Below are positions 11,415 to 12,232 of a stretch of DNA of 12,232 nucleotides, piece by piece. The notes beneath the pieces were generated by a model. It saw only the letters and a list, made by a program, of their open reading frames with translations, was not told the DNA's origin and did no database searches. The DNA is from an uncultured Catenibacterium sp. (GTDB lineage Bacteria; Bacillota_I; Bacilli_A; Erysipelotrichales; Coprobacillaceae). Position 1 is the stretch's first letter. The number at the start of each line of letters is the position of its first letter. Where the stretch lies: assembly GCF_900764565.1 (NCBI RefSeq), contig NZ_CAAFOM010000308.1, positions 1-12,232 of the forward strand, written 5' to 3'. The position numbers were made by a program, and so were the translations under genes.

Positions 11415-12068
11415 TTATTTTATTAAATCTAAAACTTTTAGAAGATTTTCTTTAATACATAACAAGTGTGATAGTGTCATATCACTAATATCTACTAGAT
11501 CAGGTACTCCAATAACATCAATACCTGCAGCATCTGCTGCACTAATACCATTTCTAGAATCTTCTAGAATAAATGTTTCTTCTTTCTTAAGATTGTATAA
11601 TTCTATTGCTTTATTGAATATCTCAGGGTTTGGTTTAGCACGAGTAACATGATCACCACATACAAACTTATCAAAGTACTTGTCTAAACCAGCAGATTTT
11701 AATGAGAAGAGTACATCTGGTTCAAAAGTTGAACTAGTAAGAACTAATGTATAACCATTATCTTTTAGATAAGTTAATAGTTCATGAGCACCCTTTTTTA
11801 CTGGCATAGGGTTTGTTTCTAAGTATTTTCTTGTCTCTTTGATTTTATCTTCTCTAAAACGAGTAAAGTAGTATCTATTTCCAGTAACTTTCTCTAACAT
11901 TTCTTGTGCTGCTAGACCGTTTGATCCAATTGTTTTATAAGCAGCTTCTGGGTTAAATGGTTCATTGTGTTTAGCAAATACCTTTTCCCACATCTTGATT
12001 CCTAAGGCTTCACTATCAATGAGTAATCCATCCATATCAAATAATACGTTCTTTTTATTTTCTAACAT
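11415..12068 (-). CDS. HAD-superfamily phosphatase, beta-phosphoglucomutase-like
   Basis: A 217-residue HAD subfamily IA hydrolase. Motif I is F-D-M-D-G-L-L-I-D-S-E (Asp11 nucleophile, Asp13 acid/base). The cap domain is about 17-88. Motif II is L-T-S-S (110-113), motif III is the Lys of R-A-K-P-N-P-E-I-F (Lys145), and motif IV is L-E-D-S-R-N-G-I (Glu169, Asp170). All catalytic residues are present, so it should be an active Mg-dependent phosphatase or phosphomutase. The D-S-E after motif I and the K-P-x-P-E-I-F pattern match the beta-phosphoglucomutase/sugar-phosphatase group; the substrate cannot be told. The start at 12066-12068 has GGAGG nine bases upstream. It is a single-gene unit upstream of the SseB operon. 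Confidence 0.88.
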   Translation of the reverse strand: MLENKKNVLFDMDGLLIDSEALGIKMWEKVFAKHNEPFNPEAAYKTIGSNGLAAQEMLEKVTGNRYYFTRFREDKIKETRKYLETNPMPVKKGAHELLTYLKDNGYTLVLTSSTFEPDVLFSLKSAGLDKYFDKFVCGDHVTRAKPNPEIFNKAIELYNLKKEETFILEDSRNGISAADAAGIDVIGVPDLVDISDMTLSHLLCIKENLLKVLDLIK

Positions 12069-12098
12069 ATGTTTAATCCTCCATAGAATTACTTTATC

Positions 12099-12127
12099 AT
12101 TATTTACAGAGATTGGGTATATGTAAA
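12099..12127 (-). promoter_or_regulatory. Promoter of the HAD phosphatase gene
   Basis: On the minus strand TTTACA (plus 12122-12127), 17 bases, AATAAT (plus 12099-12104), each one mismatch from consensus, about 30 bases before the start codon. Its upstream edge is eight bases from the divergent promoter at 12135. Confidence 0.5.
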
Positions 12128-12134
12128 ATAATTA

Positions 12135-12163
12135 TTGATAGCGATTACAAATTATGTTATACT
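12135..12163 (+). promoter_or_regulatory. Strong divergent promoter at the window end
   Basis: TTGATA (12135-12140), 17 bases, TATACT (12158-12163) with TGT just before the -10 box. It reads away from the HAD gene, straight into the terminator at 12185-12224. Confidence 0.65.
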
Positions 12164-12168
12164 AGTAG

Positions 12169-12224
12169 ACGAAAAGAAAAGCAGAAAAAAAGACTTGAAT
12201 ATTCCCCCATTCAAGTCTTTTTTT
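12169..12224 (+). ncRNA. Candidate short RNA or attenuated leader
   Basis: A predicted transcript of about 55 nt runs from the promoter at 12135-12163 to the strong hairpin at 12185-12224. It starts with an A/G-rich single-stranded part and contains no frame with an ATG. It could be a small RNA, or the leader of a gene beyond the window that is controlled by attenuation. Only eight bases remain after the U-tract, so the window cannot tell which. Confidence 0.35.
12185..12224. terminator. Strong symmetric intrinsic terminator
   Basis: A perfect 16-bp inverted repeat: seven A then GACTTGAAT (12185-12200) and ATTCAAGTC then seven T (12209-12224), with loop ATTCCCCC. U-tracts exist on both strands, so it can end transcripts from either side, including a minus-strand gene beyond the window. 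Confidence 0.85.
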
Positions 12225-12232
12225 CGTTTAAT

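Overview
The window looks like chromosomal DNA of a low-GC Gram-positive (Firmicutes). AT-rich codon use, strong AGGAGG-type ribosome binding sites, many U-tract terminator hairpins, a Firmicutes-type tRNA-Thr and one near-consensus cre box all fit. The style suggests an Erysipelotrichia/Coprobacillaceae-like gut bacterium, but this is an impression and no single marker fixes the genus. No transposase, phage gene or CRISPR array is visible.

Layout. (1) Positions 1-522 are decayed DNA: a broken lipoprotein gene and a remnant of a small membrane-peptide gene. (2) Positions 523-2602 hold a cupin gene and a carboxymuconolactone-decarboxylase-family gene in one minus-strand operon. A divergent LysR regulator follows, with a candidate operator between. 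(3) Positions 2623-4336 hold a minus-strand two-TM protein and a plus-strand O-antigen-ligase-like polymerase/ligase. (4) Positions 4374-5630 encode a probable L-cysteine desulfidase, with an intrinsic terminator just before its ribosome binding site. (5) Positions 5656-6538 hold a ChbG/YdjC carbohydrate deacetylase gene with a good promoter, an overlapping cre box and a structured leader. (6) Positions 6540-7088 are a gene-poor but signal-rich stretch: a candidate small RNA, tRNA-Thr(CGU) with an unusual C33, an insulating terminator, a second small membrane-peptide locus (frameshifted), and a convergent promoter-to-terminator unit that looks like an antisense RNA. (7) Positions 7089-7994 carry two unrecognised divergent genes. 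(8) Positions 8007-11350 are a minus-strand operon of three tandem SseB-family paralogues followed by mscL. (9) Positions 11415-12068 encode a HAD phosphatase. Beyond it a divergent plus-strand promoter runs into a strong terminator after about 55 nt.

The most interesting material is in the spaces between genes. The two related, decayed small hydrophobic peptide loci at about 318-464 and 6861-7080 share GGGAGT repeats. The second resembles a type I toxin-antitoxin locus with a convergent antisense RNA. Two compact promoter-hairpin-terminator units look like small RNAs or attenuated leaders. A hairpin before the SseB operon can mask its ribosome binding site only in read-through transcripts. 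The triplicated SseB-family operon is the most unusual protein-coding feature; its function cannot be told from sequence alone.
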